The notes below the pieces were generated by a model. That model saw nothing but the letters and a program-made list of their open reading frames with translations. It was not told the DNA's origin and ran no database searches. Below are positions 53,866 through 64,000 of a stretch of DNA of 64,000 nt, piece after piece. A program made the position numbers and the translations under genes. How positions within the stretch are numbered: the stretch's first letter is position 1; each line of letters begins with the position of its first letter. This stretch comes from Aphanomyces cochlioides (Eukaryota; Oomycota; Saprolegniomycetes; Saprolegniales; Verrucalvaceae). The stretch is from contig JAHQRK010000009.1 of NCBI GenBank assembly GCA_019828595.1, positions 2,294,001 to 2,358,000 on the forward strand, in the 5' to 3' direction.

Positions 53866-55797
53866 CTCCCTCCGTCCAACAAAAATCGCTCGATTTTGAG
53901 GAGGGTTGACAAGACAACGTATTATATTTTCGAGAAAATTTCAAATCAAAATATTTCCCTCCTCAATGTGAATTGAGTTGATATGATTGGACGAAGAGAA
54001 AAATGGCGCCAAAGTCTACACATTCATGTAACTTGCGAGGGAAATTCAAATGACGAAGTTGTGTGAATGCCAATTAAAATTTTCATACAATAAACCATAC
54101 AAAACATTCATTCTGTGACAATCATTTTGGCATGGGTGTTGGAAGGCGCGATCTGACCGACGTCGAGCGTGAATCAATCATGAGAGAGATTCTCTTGAGA
54201 AGCTCGGGAACACTCATGACGCGAATGCCCAAAGGCTTTGGAGAGATGCTCGCTGATAAGTATGGTTGCCACGTCACTACGATCCGCAAAGTTCTGGCAC
54301 GTGCAAAGGAAAAAGGTATGGCGAATGGAAACATGACAGCTTCAGTTCGAGGAAAAAAGAAAGGACGAGTGGGCAGGAAATTCAACTGCACTCCAAGTGA
54401 AAGAAAAATTGATTAAGCTCAAGTTAGACGAACGAACAACTCTACGATCGATATCAGAGCTAACGTGTATGTCAATCTACTGTATTCATCTTACACATAT
54501 CTAGATATAAGCCGGAGTACATTGCATCGCTACCTTAAGCTTGGAATGCTTCGATCGCACACGAGTGCCATACGACCTGTTCTCACGAGTGCCAACAAGT
54601 ATGCGCGCTTGAAATTTGCAATAAGCCACGTCGATTCTACAATGAGTATGAGCAGCATGTATGAGTATGTACACCTTGATGAAAAATGGTTCTATCTGAC
54701 CAAGGAAACCAAACGTTACTATCTCGCTCCTGTGAGAAGGCGCCAGAAAGAAAATGCAAGAGCAAAAGATTCATTACCAAGGTTATGTTTTTGAGCGCCG
54801 TCGCTCGTCCAAGATTCATCGACGATGCGGGTGCTTGGTGGGATGGCAAGGTGCTGCCAGCAATCGTCGAGAAATGGCCAAAGCAGCACGCCAAGATCGT
54901 TCTCCAGCATGACAACGCAAAGCCACACATGAGTCCATCAGATCCTGCCCTACGTGAGTCATTCCGTCAATACTTGGAGCAGGGATGGTGCTTTGATCTC
55001 AGACCACAGCCACCAAACTCACCAGATTTCAACGTCTTGGATCTTGGTTTCTTTGCAGCCATCCAATCTCTACAGCATCGACGGTCAGCAAAGTCAATTG
55101 ATGAGCTTGTGATCATTATCATCAATGCATTCGAGACCTACCCTTTTGAAAAGCTCAACAATGCGTTCATTACACTCCAGTGCTGTATGATCGAAGCCAT
55201 CAAGTGCAACGGTGACAACACCTACAAGATACCTCACATGTCAAAAGAGAAGTTGTCATGTCTTGGCATGCTACCCGAGAAAGTTCCTTGTGATCAAGAA
55301 CTCTTTCGCGTTGCCTTAACTTGTCTTGAAGCCCACGACCAAGAAGAAATGACCAAGATCCTCCAAGCTGAGGTTGAGGAAGCGCGTCAAGAAGAGGATT
55401 TAGCATTCGCTCTTGCGAATGTTGTCCTGCGGGACGAAGATGAAGCAGAAGATCTCCTCTCTACATTGTCAGAATTAGGTATAGAACCAATAAGTATAAT
55501 GTAGTAAATACAGTTTTGAGATCATCCATGTGGGTATGCTGTGAAGTTGGTGCGCGCTGTAGGAGGGTTCTCGAGGTTAACCCCCCTCCTGAATCCGTTG
55601 GTGAAGTCAGATTTCCGCCTACTCAGCTTTGGATTGGTTTTGCGACACGTATTTTGCTTGATTTGATTGGCTGAGTGTCACGTTACACCTTTCAAAATTT
55701 ATTCGTTCAATATTAATTATTGAAGTGTTGTGCATTTTAATTGGAGGCTCCATACGCCAAAATTCTGATTCGAGCGATTTTTGTTGGACGGAGGGAG
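53866..55797 (+). mobile_element. Stowaway-like mariner element (1.9 kb) nested in the Harbinger element
   Basis: Perfect terminal inverted repeats, CTCCCTCCGTCCAACAAAAA and eight more bases, are flanked by TA at 53864-53865 and 55798-55799. CTCCCTCCGTCC is the classic end of Stowaway MITEs and of the mariner-like elements that move them, best known from plants. It encodes a mariner transposase with the plant-type motif NSPDFNVLDLGFF. Confidence 0.9.
54132..55504 (+). pseudogene. Mariner-like transposase of the Stowaway/DD39D type, two or more frameshifts
   Basis: It starts MGVGRRDLTDVERESIMREI with a helix-turn-helix (DKYGCHVTTIRKVLARAKEK). A one-base shift near 54395 leads to LQVKEKLIKLKLDERTTLRS; a possible short intron ends at about 54506 before ISRSTLHRYLK. 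VHLDEKWFYLTKETKRYYLA carries the first Asp. A second shift near 54735 precedes CKSKRFITKVMFLSAVARPR. The second Asp is in VLQHDNAKPH and the third in NVLDLGFFAAIQSLQ, with about 42 residues between them. The C-terminus is acidic. These are hallmarks of plant-type mariner transposases. Confidence 0.85.
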
Positions 55798-56132
55798 TAA
55801 AAAATATTGTGAAAATTCGTTATGTGATATTTTGTATTTTGGTCAAAATAATACAAACCATGTATTATAATATCACGATAATTAAAATTTCGGACTGCCT
55901 GGATTCCCACGAAAATAAAATAATCATTGGGAATTTGTGTGCATTATACGATATTGGGGAAAATGGAGCGTTCCTGAAAACACAAATCTGATAAGAAACA
56001 CGCAAAATTTTAAAAATAGTACGTACCAAATCTCTTTTTTTGTTAGACGTGTCCCCACCACTGTAATTAAATGTGCCTGTGCACAAATCACAAATTCTCC
56101 ACGCAGACGGCTGTCACTGGACACAATTCATC

Positions 56133-56942
56133 ATGCTGAAGAGGAAGATGGTTGGACGAGGAAGCGGCTTCACCAAATCTGAGGTGGAGTCGCTGTTGGA
56201 GCTGCTTGAGACGTATCTTCCTTTGTGCACGACTGAGTGGGAAGCTGTCTTGAAGAAACATGAGCAGCGCTACCCAACTCAGAACCGAACAGTGTACTCA
56301 ATCAGACGCAAGTTTGCCAACCTCTATCGAGCTGCCATCCCGACTGGGGACCCTCTTATCCCACACGAAGTACGACGTGCCAAAACTATACGATCTAAGA
56401 TGAATGAGCGAGCGGACATGGGAGATGGAAGCGAGATAGATGGTTTACCTCCTAGTGATGTAGATTATAAGATAGACCATCATGAGGACATGCAGGAGGA
56501 GGTAGAGTCAGAATAATTGATCGACAAACCACCAAACAATCCATTCTTGGCCGACGACCAGGACGCTCCCGCTGCAGCAACTTCAACATCATCAGTTGCA
56601 AGCTCGTTCAGTGGTCCACGACCTCTTGTGAGAAAACGTTATAAACAAGAACACGAAGACGCCTCCACCATGTTGGAATTAATGAAGATGCAAATGCTCC
56701 TTGAAGAGAAACGACTGCAAATTGAACGAGAACGTCGTGAAGACGAGCGCCAACGTCGAGAAGAAGAGCGTCGTGAAAGAATTGAAGAATGGCGACAACG
56801 AGAACTTGAGCGTCAAAGAAGACAAGACGAGCTTGATCAGGAGCGACGCCAGCGCCAAGAAGAAATGCGAGAAGAGCGTAAAGAGATGATGACACTTTTC
56901 ATGTTAGCATTTAGAGGTTCCAATGCACCTAACACTTCTTAG
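56133..56942 (+). pseudogene. Myb/SANT-like accessory protein of the Harbinger element, one in-frame TAA
   Basis: From ATG 56133, MLKRKMVGRGSGFTKSEVES begins a trihelix/Myb-like DNA-binding domain (WEAVLKKHEQRYP, RKFANLYRAAIPTGDP). A TAA at 56514-56516 follows EEVESE, and the same frame goes on with LIDKPPNNPFLADDQDAP, a Ser-rich linker, and a long Arg/Glu-rich coiled coil, to 56942. Harbinger elements normally encode such a protein next to the transposase; it helps carry the transposase into the nucleus and bind the ends. The TAA may be a nonsense mutation splitting one gene, or the two parts may be separate. Confidence 0.7.
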
Positions 56943-56956
56943 ATGTTAATTTCAAA

Positions 56957-58195
56957 CTAATCTAAGTTGATGAATGTGTTCGCTTCCTTGCTAAGATATG
57001 GCATGTAGGTTGATTGAATTTGGTTGATCCCAACAAGGCGTGTTCTGAAGTTGAAGAGGAGAACTATCATGTTCAAAATCAGTCGGCGTTCACCACGTTC
57101 TTCGTACACAAGACGATCTTTCAATCGAGGGAATGAACCCTTCAATGCCCTCATTCCCCATTCAGCTGTCTGACGCAATGATGTCGCTTGGCGCCCCTGG
57201 GCAACAGCGCGCCGGTCTGATGTGGCTAGCAAGTCTTGACCCGACTTTGAGCCGCAAAATGCCGAATCAACTACAACTCGTAGATTGTACTCGTCGTACA
57301 CTTTCTTCATCTTCAAGTATAGTCCTCCACACTCAGCAATTAGAGAGTCATGCAATGAGCCAGGTGCATTGAGCACGCACGCCGCAATATCTCCGTTTGG
57401 ACAAAATACAAAAACGTTGCACACGTAGTGATCATGCGTCCACCCATTGTAAAACATGTTTTGTATAACAGCATCACCTGACTGCTCGAGATAGAGTTTC
57501 AAACCATCGGCGACGGCCCAGACATTGTCCAACATGGAGTGTCTACTTCGCACTGCAGCACAAAATGAAGCCAGCTCCTCTCTCGTTGGTAAACAAACTT
57601 TTGCGTATTCGTTCTTGATGAGAACTCGAACCAGAATGCGCCTTCCGAACCTCAAAAAGAGTGAGCAAACAGAAGCCGTAACGCCAAAAAGCATGCAAAG
57701 TACTATTGTTGTTCCCCGAGTACGAGTCCACGCTAAATTCAGTGCCAAACATGATGCAGCATCCATACTTCGGGGGCGTCCTTTTGATTTCTTTCGCTTG
57801 TATTTCATCAAACCGCATTCTGTGTAAGGTGAGAATGCGTCGAAATATGGCTGGAACAAGGCACAGAGATGCCAAAATGTTGCAAAGTCCAAACCAGTAA
57901 ACGTGATGAGGGATTGGTCGCAACCTGACCCAAGCAGAGTAGCCCAAGGACTGAGGCTTGGGCTGACTAAACTCATTCTTGGTATTCGTCGGTCCCGCCT
58001 TCGCTTTCCTTCGTCAGTTAAGCGACGACGAAAGGAATTCTCGCGGGCATCATCTCGCGCCAGTCGATGCAAGTAGAGCAATACAAACCACCTGTTCATT
58101 TGATTGGTGAAATCGTCAAATAAACAGGGAGGGAGAGGCGATGGAGCAAATTTGTGCAAATGATTTTCAGGTGCCGGATGACCGACTTGACACAT
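56957..58195 (-). CDS. PIF/Harbinger transposase (HARBI1-like), open reading frame intact
   Basis: 412 residues from the ATG at 58195. A basic N-terminal part (SFRRRLTDEGKRRRDRRIPR) is followed by the DDE_Tnp_4 core: VWAVADGLKLYLEQ (first Asp), RVVVDSAFCGSKSG (second Asp) and EWGMRALKGSFPRLK (Glu). The N-terminal helix-turn-helix segment LFGVTASVCSLFLRFGRRIL matches the family pattern. It converges with the Myb-like gene, 14 bp between the stops. Of all transposases in the window this is the only one with no visible lesion, so it may still be active or was so recently. Confidence 0.88.
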   Translation of the reverse strand: MCQVGHPAPENHLHKFAPSPLPPCLFDDFTNQMNRWFVLLYLHRLARDDARENSFRRRLTDEGKRRRDRRIPRMSLVSPSLSPWATLLGSGCDQSLITFTGLDFATFWHLCALFQPYFDAFSPYTECGLMKYKRKKSKGRPRSMDAASCLALNLAWTRTRGTTIVLCMLFGVTASVCSLFLRFGRRILVRVLIKNEYAKVCLPTREELASFCAAVRSRHSMLDNVWAVADGLKLYLEQSGDAVIQNMFYNGWTHDHYVCNVFVFCPNGDIAACVLNAPGSLHDSLIAECGGLYLKMKKVYDEYNLRVVVDSAFCGSKSGQDLLATSDRRAVAQGRQATSLRQTAEWGMRALKGSFPRLKDRLVYEERGERRLILNMIVLLFNFRTRLVGINQIQSTYMPYLSKEANTFINLD

Positions 58196-58542
58196 TTTCC
58201 TGACAAAAAAATTAGATTTGTTACGCACAAAATTTGTGTTTTCAGGAACGCCCCAATATTCTACTTTGAGATATTTGGCCTGTTTTGAAATAAATTATTG
58301 CAATAAAATTTATGCAATATTTGGCATCCAGACAGTGCATTATGCGATAATCAAAATTATGCAATAATTGATCAAAATATTGCTAATTATCTCAATAATA
58401 GGTGGCATCCAGACGGGCCCTTGTCGTTTTTTGGAAGTTGCATAACCGTCGATCTTCATTTCTGTTTTTGCAAGAAAGGCGCGCAATCGACAAGGTTTCT
58501 TCACCATGATGCACCGTCCTTGACATCGATATAGGTCTGTCC

Positions 58543-59808
58543 ATGGCGTCTTTAACTCCAGGCTCTTCAAAATTCGGAGACGACAGCGTCCAGTTCCTCC
58601 TAGGATCGAGAATCGCCAGTGGTGGTTTTGGCCATGTCCATAACGGAATCAACGTAGCAACGCGGGAACAAGTTGCCGTCAAGATTGAGCGTCAAGACAA
58701 AGCAAGGGCCGTGTTAAGTCAACTGATGTACGAGTCAAGAATTTATTTAATCCTAGCTGAAGGAGGTCCGTCGTCCTCAATCGACCCAACCCTGTTGACT
58801 TGGTTGTAGAGGGAATTGCCAAAGTCCACTGGTATGGTTACGTCGGCAAATCTTACGTCATGGTGACAGAACTCCTTGGTCCATCCTTGGAAGAACTGCT
58901 AGAACGCTGTGGCGGCCGCTTTCAGCTCAAGACAGTCTTGATGCTGGCCAACCAGTTGATCTCGAGATTGGAGTTCATGCACTCCAAGAAGTTTCTCCAC
59001 CGCGATATCAAGCCCGCGAACTTCTTAATGGGTGTCGGCGACCATGAGAATGTCTGCTACGTGATTGACTTTGGTCTGGCGAAGCGCTTCATTGACTCTC
59101 GAACGAACGAGCATATCAAATATCATGACAGGGCTGGCAATATTGGCACGCGGCGGTTTCTATCGAAGAATGCCAGCAAGGGCATGGAGCAAAGCCGTCG
59201 TGACGACATGGAATCCCTTGGCTATGTGCTTTTATACTGTTTGCGGGGAAGTTTGCCGTGGCAAATCGCCGAGAAGAACGAACAAGCAGCTCTGAAGATG
59301 AAGATAAACACGTCGGTTGAATCCTTGTGCCAAGGCTGTCCTGATGAATTCCGTGCCTACTTTGAACACGTCGGAGCTCTCCGCTTTGAAGACAAACCAG
59401 ACTATGACTTGTTGAGAGGTCTGTTCAGCGACTTTTTTGCCAAGAATGGATTTCAAAGCGATGATATCTTCGACTGGAGCATTCCAACGACAGTAAGCTT
59501 CCAGTGGCTTCGTCCTTGACAGAAAATTTATATAGGAAATTAAGAAGATGGCCGAAGCGAACAAAACCCCAGCCCCCGCTACAACTCCAGCAGACTGTAA
59601 TGTGCTAGGGGGCATCAACCTACTTGCCCAGAGCGACGCCAGTGACGTAGTTGTGTCAGGGGGAGCAAAGAGAGGAATACCTGCGATTAGTTCGCCATCG
59701 GGGGACTTGGACTCTGTCCAAGATTGCAATAACAATGAGCAATCACCGCCGAAGCGCCAATGTGTTCGTGATGAAGCAAAAGAATCCAATGTCTCTATGA
59801 CTCCTTAG
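58543..59808 (+). CDS. Casein kinase 1 family protein kinase
   Basis: Exons 58543-58765, 58810-59492 and 59536-59808 give 392 residues; introns are 44 and 43 bp. The kinase domain has the glycine loop IASGGFGHVH (about 24-33), Lys47 in VAVKIE, catalytic Asp140 in HRDIKPANFLMG, DFGLAKRF at 161, and the CK1 signature SRRDDMESLGYVLLY with RGSLPW. A Ser/Thr kinase activity is therefore well supported. The C-terminal tail from IKKMAEANKTP is Pro/Ser-rich and has a PPKRQC basic patch. If the last intron is retained, the protein ends 9 residues after the splice site instead. RRFLSKNASKG stands where most CK1 proteins have ARYASINAHLG. Confidence 0.9.
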
Positions 59809-60147
59809 CTAACATTTCAACAGCCTTTTTGAGGTATTTCGCAACATGGAAAAAAGGTATAAACTTTTGAAGGTTATGTCATTTAAAATATAATTTTATG
59901 GAGGTATTCGTTTAGTTGATGGAAAACTATCTTGAAGGTTTGATGAAACCTGATGAAGCCTGCAATACAACTGCAGCCAAGCCAGGAGATCTACGTGGCT
60001 CCATTGCCATCCTTCTCTTCCAATCTATTTTCTCCTACATGGAACATCAGGAAAAATTCGGATGAATCAGTGATTCGAGCTGACAGTCCAGTGGATTTCT
60101 CATGACGATGCATGATTCGAAATATTAATTTATGGAGGATTTATTCA
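59809..60147. other. Intergenic
   Basis: No gene recognised. The segment 59870-59900 is A/T-rich; the rest probably holds the promoter of the ankyrin gene. Confidence 0.35.
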
Positions 60148-61458
60148 ATGACATCAACAAAGCGGCCTCGGCGGACACCATGGCCGTCTGTGGTTGAATC
60201 GGTCGATCTTCTAAGCCTGATTTTCTCGTTCCAAGGTGGGATTTTCATCGATATGCGTCCTCTCTGCGCTCTCAAGCCGCCACGTCACTCCAAGCACGTC
60301 ATGGCACTGCCCAATGGCACCAACGTCGAAGTCTCGGTCGCCGCCCGGCCAATGGAAGTCGATCGAGTGGATAGTTTGCTTTCACCATGGCTGAAAACTT
60401 ATGGTTTTTCTCGACTTCCCAAGCTATTTGCGGCTCTGCCTTACATGCAGGACATCGTCGGGCGGTATGCTATCATGGCTAACGAGCTGGAACTCTTGAC
60501 GTTTCTCCACACAACGTTTGGCTTGACCACATTCCGACTGCAGTTTTTGATCGTGGCATGCCAGTATGGACACTTGAAACTTGTGGAATATCTCGTCACA
60601 CATGGAATCGTACAGAATGCCGAAGCTGCCTTGGACACTGCAGCGACCCATGGCCACTTACCAGTCGTGGAATACCTCCATAGCCGTGCCGACTCGACTG
60701 CGACGGAAGCTGCCATGAATGGCGCTGCTGAAAATGGGCACATGGAAGTTGTGAAGTTTTTACACGAGCGACGGCGAGAAGGCTGTACGACCGCAGCAGT
60801 GGATGAAGCCGCTAGTAAAGGCCATGTCGCCGTCGTGGAGTTTTTGCTCGATCACCGACGGGAAGGAGCATCCCATCGCGGAATGGATTGTGCAGCGCGG
60901 CATGGACATGTGGATATCGTCCAAATGCTACATCTGCGAGGCTACGCGTGCTCGACAGGCGCCATGGAAGGCGCAGCACAGTATGGACATTTGGATATTG
61001 TGAAATACTTGCACCATAGTCGCACTGAAGGAGCGACAAAAATGGCCATGAACCTGGCATGCCGCAATGGACATTTGGATGTTGTGAAGTTTCTCCACAC
61101 CCATCGAAGCGAAGGTTGCACGAAAGAAGCAATGAACTGGGCAGCTTTGGGAGGACATTTCGACGTTGTGAAGTTTTTACACTACAATAGGAGCGAAGGA
61201 TGTACTGTACAAGCTATGACTTGGGCCGCCGCCAAGGGTTTCCTCTCCATCCTTGAGTTTCTGCGGAACCATCGAAGCGAAGGATGCACGCCTTTAGCTC
61301 TCTCATACGCTGCTTCGAATGGCCGCGAAGACGTTGTGCATTATTTGGTAGCCAACAAAGTCGCAAGCAACTTGGCGGCTGCTATTCAACAAGCAAAAGC
61401 CCATGGCTATGATGCTATCGCATCGTACTTGGAAGAGGTTGCCGAGGAATCATTGTAA
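60148..61458 (+). CDS. Ankyrin-repeat protein
   Basis: 436 residues from the ATG at 60148; an in-frame ATG at 60112 would add 12 residues, but the start at 60148 (MTSTKRPRRTPWP) fits the related protein at 25527 better. The N-terminal part (VDLLSLIFSFQGGIFIDMRP) is F-box-like. From about residue 140 to the end there are about ten ankyrin-type repeats, several almost alike: GHMEVVKFLHERR, GHVAVVEFLLDHR, GHLDIVKYLHHSR, GHLDVVKFLHTHR, GHFDVVKFLHYNR, each followed by (S/R)EGCT. The likeness between repeats suggests recent internal expansion. A protein-binding role is inferred. Confidence 0.9.
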   Translation: MTSTKRPRRTPWPSVVESVDLLSLIFSFQGGIFIDMRPLCALKPPRHSKHVMALPNGTNVEVSVAARPMEVDRVDSLLSPWLKTYGFSRLPKLFAALPYMQDIVGRYAIMANELELLTFLHTTFGLTTFRLQFLIVACQYGHLKLVEYLVTHGIVQNAEAALDTAATHGHLPVVEYLHSRADSTATEAAMNGAAENGHMEVVKFLHERRREGCTTAAVDEAASKGHVAVVEFLLDHRREGASHRGMDCAARHGHVDIVQMLHLRGYACSTGAMEGAAQYGHLDIVKYLHHSRTEGATKMAMNLACRNGHLDVVKFLHTHRSEGCTKEAMNWAALGGHFDVVKFLHYNRSEGCTVQAMTWAAAKGFLSILEFLRNHRSEGCTPLALSYAASNGREDVVHYLVANKVASNLAAAIQQAKAHGYDAIASYLEEVAEESL

Positions 61459-63193
61459 TGAATATCGCATACTACCCATAAGGGAAGAAATTGCAAGACT
61501 CGACTTGCATTCATGGCTCTGATGCTCATGTAGCTTCCTTGAAAGAGTCGATGCATGTCATTGTCCAGCCATTGAAAGGACTTGTGGACATTTCTGCAAT
61601 CTCGCTTTCAATTAAAAGTTGCCAAGGTGTTCCAGTGCTTTAAGGACAGTCGTCGCCATGATCCTCCATGGACGTTTACTCCTGCTCCAATGTTAGGGAT
61701 ATATCAGCTGTCTCCAGTGTTGCGAACTTCCACTGCTCGACTCCATCGTTGAAATGAGTCCTTGGATGACATGGTATTGAGGAGTCCATGAAGGGAGCGG
61801 ATTGTTCAGACTCATGCCCCTCTTGGATGCACTCAGTCGCATGGTACAACCTTGCTTTGATGCATCATGAGATTGATTTCTTCTAGCTTCTGCCAACCAT
61901 CAAGCATCCTCAGCAGTCGGAACAGTGCTGAGCAGTAATCGCGTGGAAAGCCAAACGTCGGCAAGCGAGAATAGCGAAATTCAGGTGTATTCGTGCTTGA
62001 AATGTCAGCTAATAGATCTTACGCTGAAGGCGACCAACAAGGAGAATACCCAGCGTTGATAGAAGAAATGAATCGAAGTGCACGCGAGGAAGAAATTTGA
62101 AGGACAACGACGTTGAAAATGGAAGGGAGGAAACCCGTCCATCGAAATGACGACAAGCCTCCTTTGGACTCAATGTGCAAGCTCTGCCCACGTCCAAGCC
62201 TGTAAGTGTGAAAGTCTGTTATCCACTAAATGTATCCTCGTAGGTAATGGGATTCTACCAGGGGAACAAGATTGGTGGCAAACGCTGTGCGAGCCTCGAT
62301 CAGTGTTTTGGCAGACGTCACAGTGCGACTGACAAGGTGAGAGATCCTTGATCTGGCTTGATGCGAAGACTTTGTTTAGCCCAAAGATAACCCACAGCCA
62401 ACATTGTCCAACGAGGATACGCGTCCCTCGTCAAGACAGCCTCCATCGCCACGCGGACCTGGAAAAGTGAATGCACAATCAACGATTGTACAAGGACGAA
62501 ACATTCCACGCGTCTCACTTCCGCTGTAGATTTCTTCATCCAATCTGCCAACCTCCAACGACATCAAGCGGCAAAGCGTGAACAATGAAGCGCCGCCTGT
62601 AGCCCCAAAGCAGATAACTAGTCGAACACCCACTGAAGATTCCAATACCATACCGCCTTTCAACTGGGAAGCATTCGATGGACCATTCATTTAGGCGTGT
62701 GGTTGAGAGAAAGTACTTAAATACTAACCTTGTGGAAAGATTGGAGTCGACAGAGTCTGCATTCTCGTGGATGCGCGACAGATTCAATGGATGGTGCTGC
62801 CACATCACGTAGACCGTTCGAGCCGTCGAACCTTCTCAACCTTTCAAATGGTCCAAATGACACAATGGTCGTCACAACCGATCAATTGATGACGATGGTC
62901 GACGACAGTCATTATTTAACTTTAACGGCTAAATCATCATTAGCAAATGATGATTTAGCCGTATACCCGTGGACCTTCAGGGAAGTTTAGAGACGACCAA
63001 GGCAAGGTGGAGACACCACGATCCTCGTACCCATCCATCCTCCAAGGAAGCCACGCGAAAGGAATGAGACAGCAAAACTCACAGGTAGCAATTTAAATTT
63101 TAACCAAAACAAAGAGCCAACGTCCGTCTTGGTGCAAGCATCGCAATATCGATTAAAGTCCTTTTGTGTATTGTCTTTTTCACCCAAATTTGT
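61459..63193. other. Region without a supported gene
   Basis: Several ORFs of 60-105 codons overlap on both strands, none with a domain or relative. A strong hairpin lies at 62925-62962. Confidence 0.4.
62925..62962. repeat. Perfect 17-bp hairpin
   Basis: ACGGCTAAATCATCATT (62925-62941) is followed by a 4-base loop and its exact reverse complement (62946-62962). Confidence 0.95.
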
Positions 63194-63907
63194 ACTACAC
63201 CTTTTTGCGGTTAATTTCAGAAAATTTTCGATATATTTCAGGCAATTGAATCATTTTTCGCCTTTTGACCAATATAATTCCCTAAATACCCTATATATTT
63301 CGTAGATATCTTCTCAGGTCATATTATATTTCGCGAATTGGTCAATATATTTCGCGGAACGACCAAAGCGTTCGAGAAATTGTCATTATATTTCGCGTTC
63401 CGGTCAGTATATTTCGACCGGACAAAATAAAGCCATAGTCGGCGCTTCTTTTCGTGGAGTTTCGCGCACTTTGTATACACCGCATCAATGGAACTTGTCC
63501 CACCACCACCAACACCTCTACGTCTCCGTGGACCGTATAAGCGAACATCACTGTCTGCTAAGCGGCGAATTGTTGACGCATATGATCGAGGAGAGGACTG
63601 GATTGCGGTGGCAAAGGCAAATGGAGTGAAGGAGTCTACGGCACGAGGGTGGCTAGCGCCGACTATGGCTTTATTTTGTCCGGTCGAAATATACTGACCT
63701 GAACGCGAAATATAATGGCAATTTCTCGAACGCTATGGTCGTTCCGCGAAATATATTGACCAATTCGCGAAATATAATATGACCTGAGAAGATATCTACG
63801 AAATATATAGGGTATTTAGGGAATTATATTGGTCAAAAGGCGAAAAATGATTCAATTGCCTGAAATATATCGAAAATTTTCTGAAATTAACCGCAAAAAG
63901 GTGTAGT
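63194..63907. mobile_element. Foldback DNA transposon with about 250-bp inverted arms
   Basis: 63194-63447 and 63653-63907 are inverted copies with only a few mismatches, starting ACTACACCTTTTTGCGGTTA. Each arm contains several TATATTTCG or CGCGAAATATA units. The central 205 bp hold the start of a short helix-turn-helix ORF. The bases outside the arms are similar on both sides (GTCTTTTTCACCCAAAT and GTCTTTTTTACCAAAAT), but no exact target duplication was fixed. Confidence 0.85.
63488..63697 (+). CDS. Small helix-turn-helix protein, transposase fragment
   Basis: 69 residues starting MELVPPPPTPLRLRGPYKRT. The segment KRRIVDAYDRGEDWIAVAKA with NGVKESTARGWL is the helix-turn-helix found at the N-terminus of oomycete Tc1/IS630-like transposases. 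The last 13 residues are read from the right arm, so the ORF is the front end of a transposase whose catalytic part is lost. It might still bind the arms; this is inference. Confidence 0.55.
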   Translation: MELVPPPPTPLRLRGPYKRTSLSAKRRIVDAYDRGEDWIAVAKANGVKESTARGWLAPTMALFCPVEIY

Positions 63908-64000
63908 CTTTTTTACCAAAATCGAATTCTATTCCAAATCGATTCGATCATACTGAAGTCAAGTATAAATGGAAAGTATGGCAAACGTCCCAAATTAATT

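Larger units (their letters stand above)
53844..58420. mobile_element. PIF/Harbinger element with Myb-like gene and transposase, containing a nested mariner element
   Basis: Ends share GGCCCGTCTGGATGCCA in inverted order (53845- and -58420). TTA precedes the left end and TTG follows the right end, a 3-bp target duplication with one difference. Subterminal repeats of the TIR core occur near 58325 and 55893. A second inverted pair, CGTTCCTGAAAACACAAA, lies near 55970 and 58240. It encodes a Myb/SANT-like protein (plus) and a HARBI1-like transposase (minus), the standard pair of this superfamily. The 53866-55797 element sits 22 bp inside the left end; without it the element is about 2.6 kb. Confidence 0.75.

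Noticed and set aside
57525..57947. ORFs on both strands inside the Harbinger transposase
   Set aside because: The main minus-strand frame has all catalytic motifs; the others are shadows.
63194..63907. Possible CRISPR-like array because of repeated TATATTTCGCG units
   Set aside because: The units are unevenly spaced, lie in two inverted arms, and have no unique spacers; the context is eukaryotic.

Overview
The window looks like nuclear DNA of an oomycete, most likely a member of the Saprolegniales (Aphanomyces/Saprolegnia type). The reasons are short introns of about 36-52 bp with GT..AG borders, families of ankyrin-repeat proteins with GH(L/V)(D/E)VVKFLH-type repeats, secreted cysteine-rich paralogues, and a mix of eukaryotic DNA transposons. 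No rRNA, tRNA, CRISPR array or prokaryote-style operon was seen. All family assignments are by reading; no database search was run.

Layout. 0-4.5 kb: end of a secreted-protein gene, a multi-EF-hand gene between two inverted copies of its own 3' end, then a broken cysteine-rich gene. 4.5-13 kb: decayed transposon material (a Harbinger transposase remnant, a Harbinger-type element with TTA target duplications, a Crypton-type tyrosine recombinase), a second broken cysteine-rich gene and a broken alpha/beta-hydrolase gene. 14-32 kb: the main block of host genes: membrane proteins of one four-member family (14.6, 27.2, 28.5, 30.8 kb), an intact cysteine-rich secreted protein (16.3 kb), an alpha/beta hydrolase (19.0 kb), a seven-exon MFS transporter (22.3 kb) and two ankyrin-repeat genes (24.1 broken, 25.5 intact). 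32.6-46.8 kb: a transposon nest. 47.8-53.3 kb: two more alpha/beta hydrolases, a small GNAT acetyltransferase and a secreted aldo/keto reductase. 53.8-58.4 kb: a PIF/Harbinger element with a Stowaway-like mariner element inside one end. 58.5-61.5 kb: a casein kinase 1 gene and a large ankyrin-repeat gene. 63.2-63.9 kb: a foldback element with arms of about 250 bp and a small helix-turn-helix ORF.

The most notable content is a two-gene Tc1/mariner-like (DD34E) transposon family seen three times (A 33262-35770, B about 39880-42849, C 32877-37166). Each copy carries the transposase and, convergent to it, a companion gene of unknown function with YKWGN and VKET...RDHSGKR motifs. Copy A sits inside the transposase gene of copy C at a TA dinucleotide; removing A and one TA rejoins C's reading frame exactly. 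Other notable points are an IR/DR-type Tc1 element at 45112-46283, and a paired TATCCGGATA-like motif about 40-85 bp upstream of four otherwise unrelated genes, which may be a promoter element.

The four alpha/beta hydrolase genes share all three intron positions and phases, so they come from one ancestor by duplication; one is now a pseudogene. Many elements carry only one or a few frameshifts or stops, which points to recent activity followed by decay; some single-base shifts could be assembly errors.
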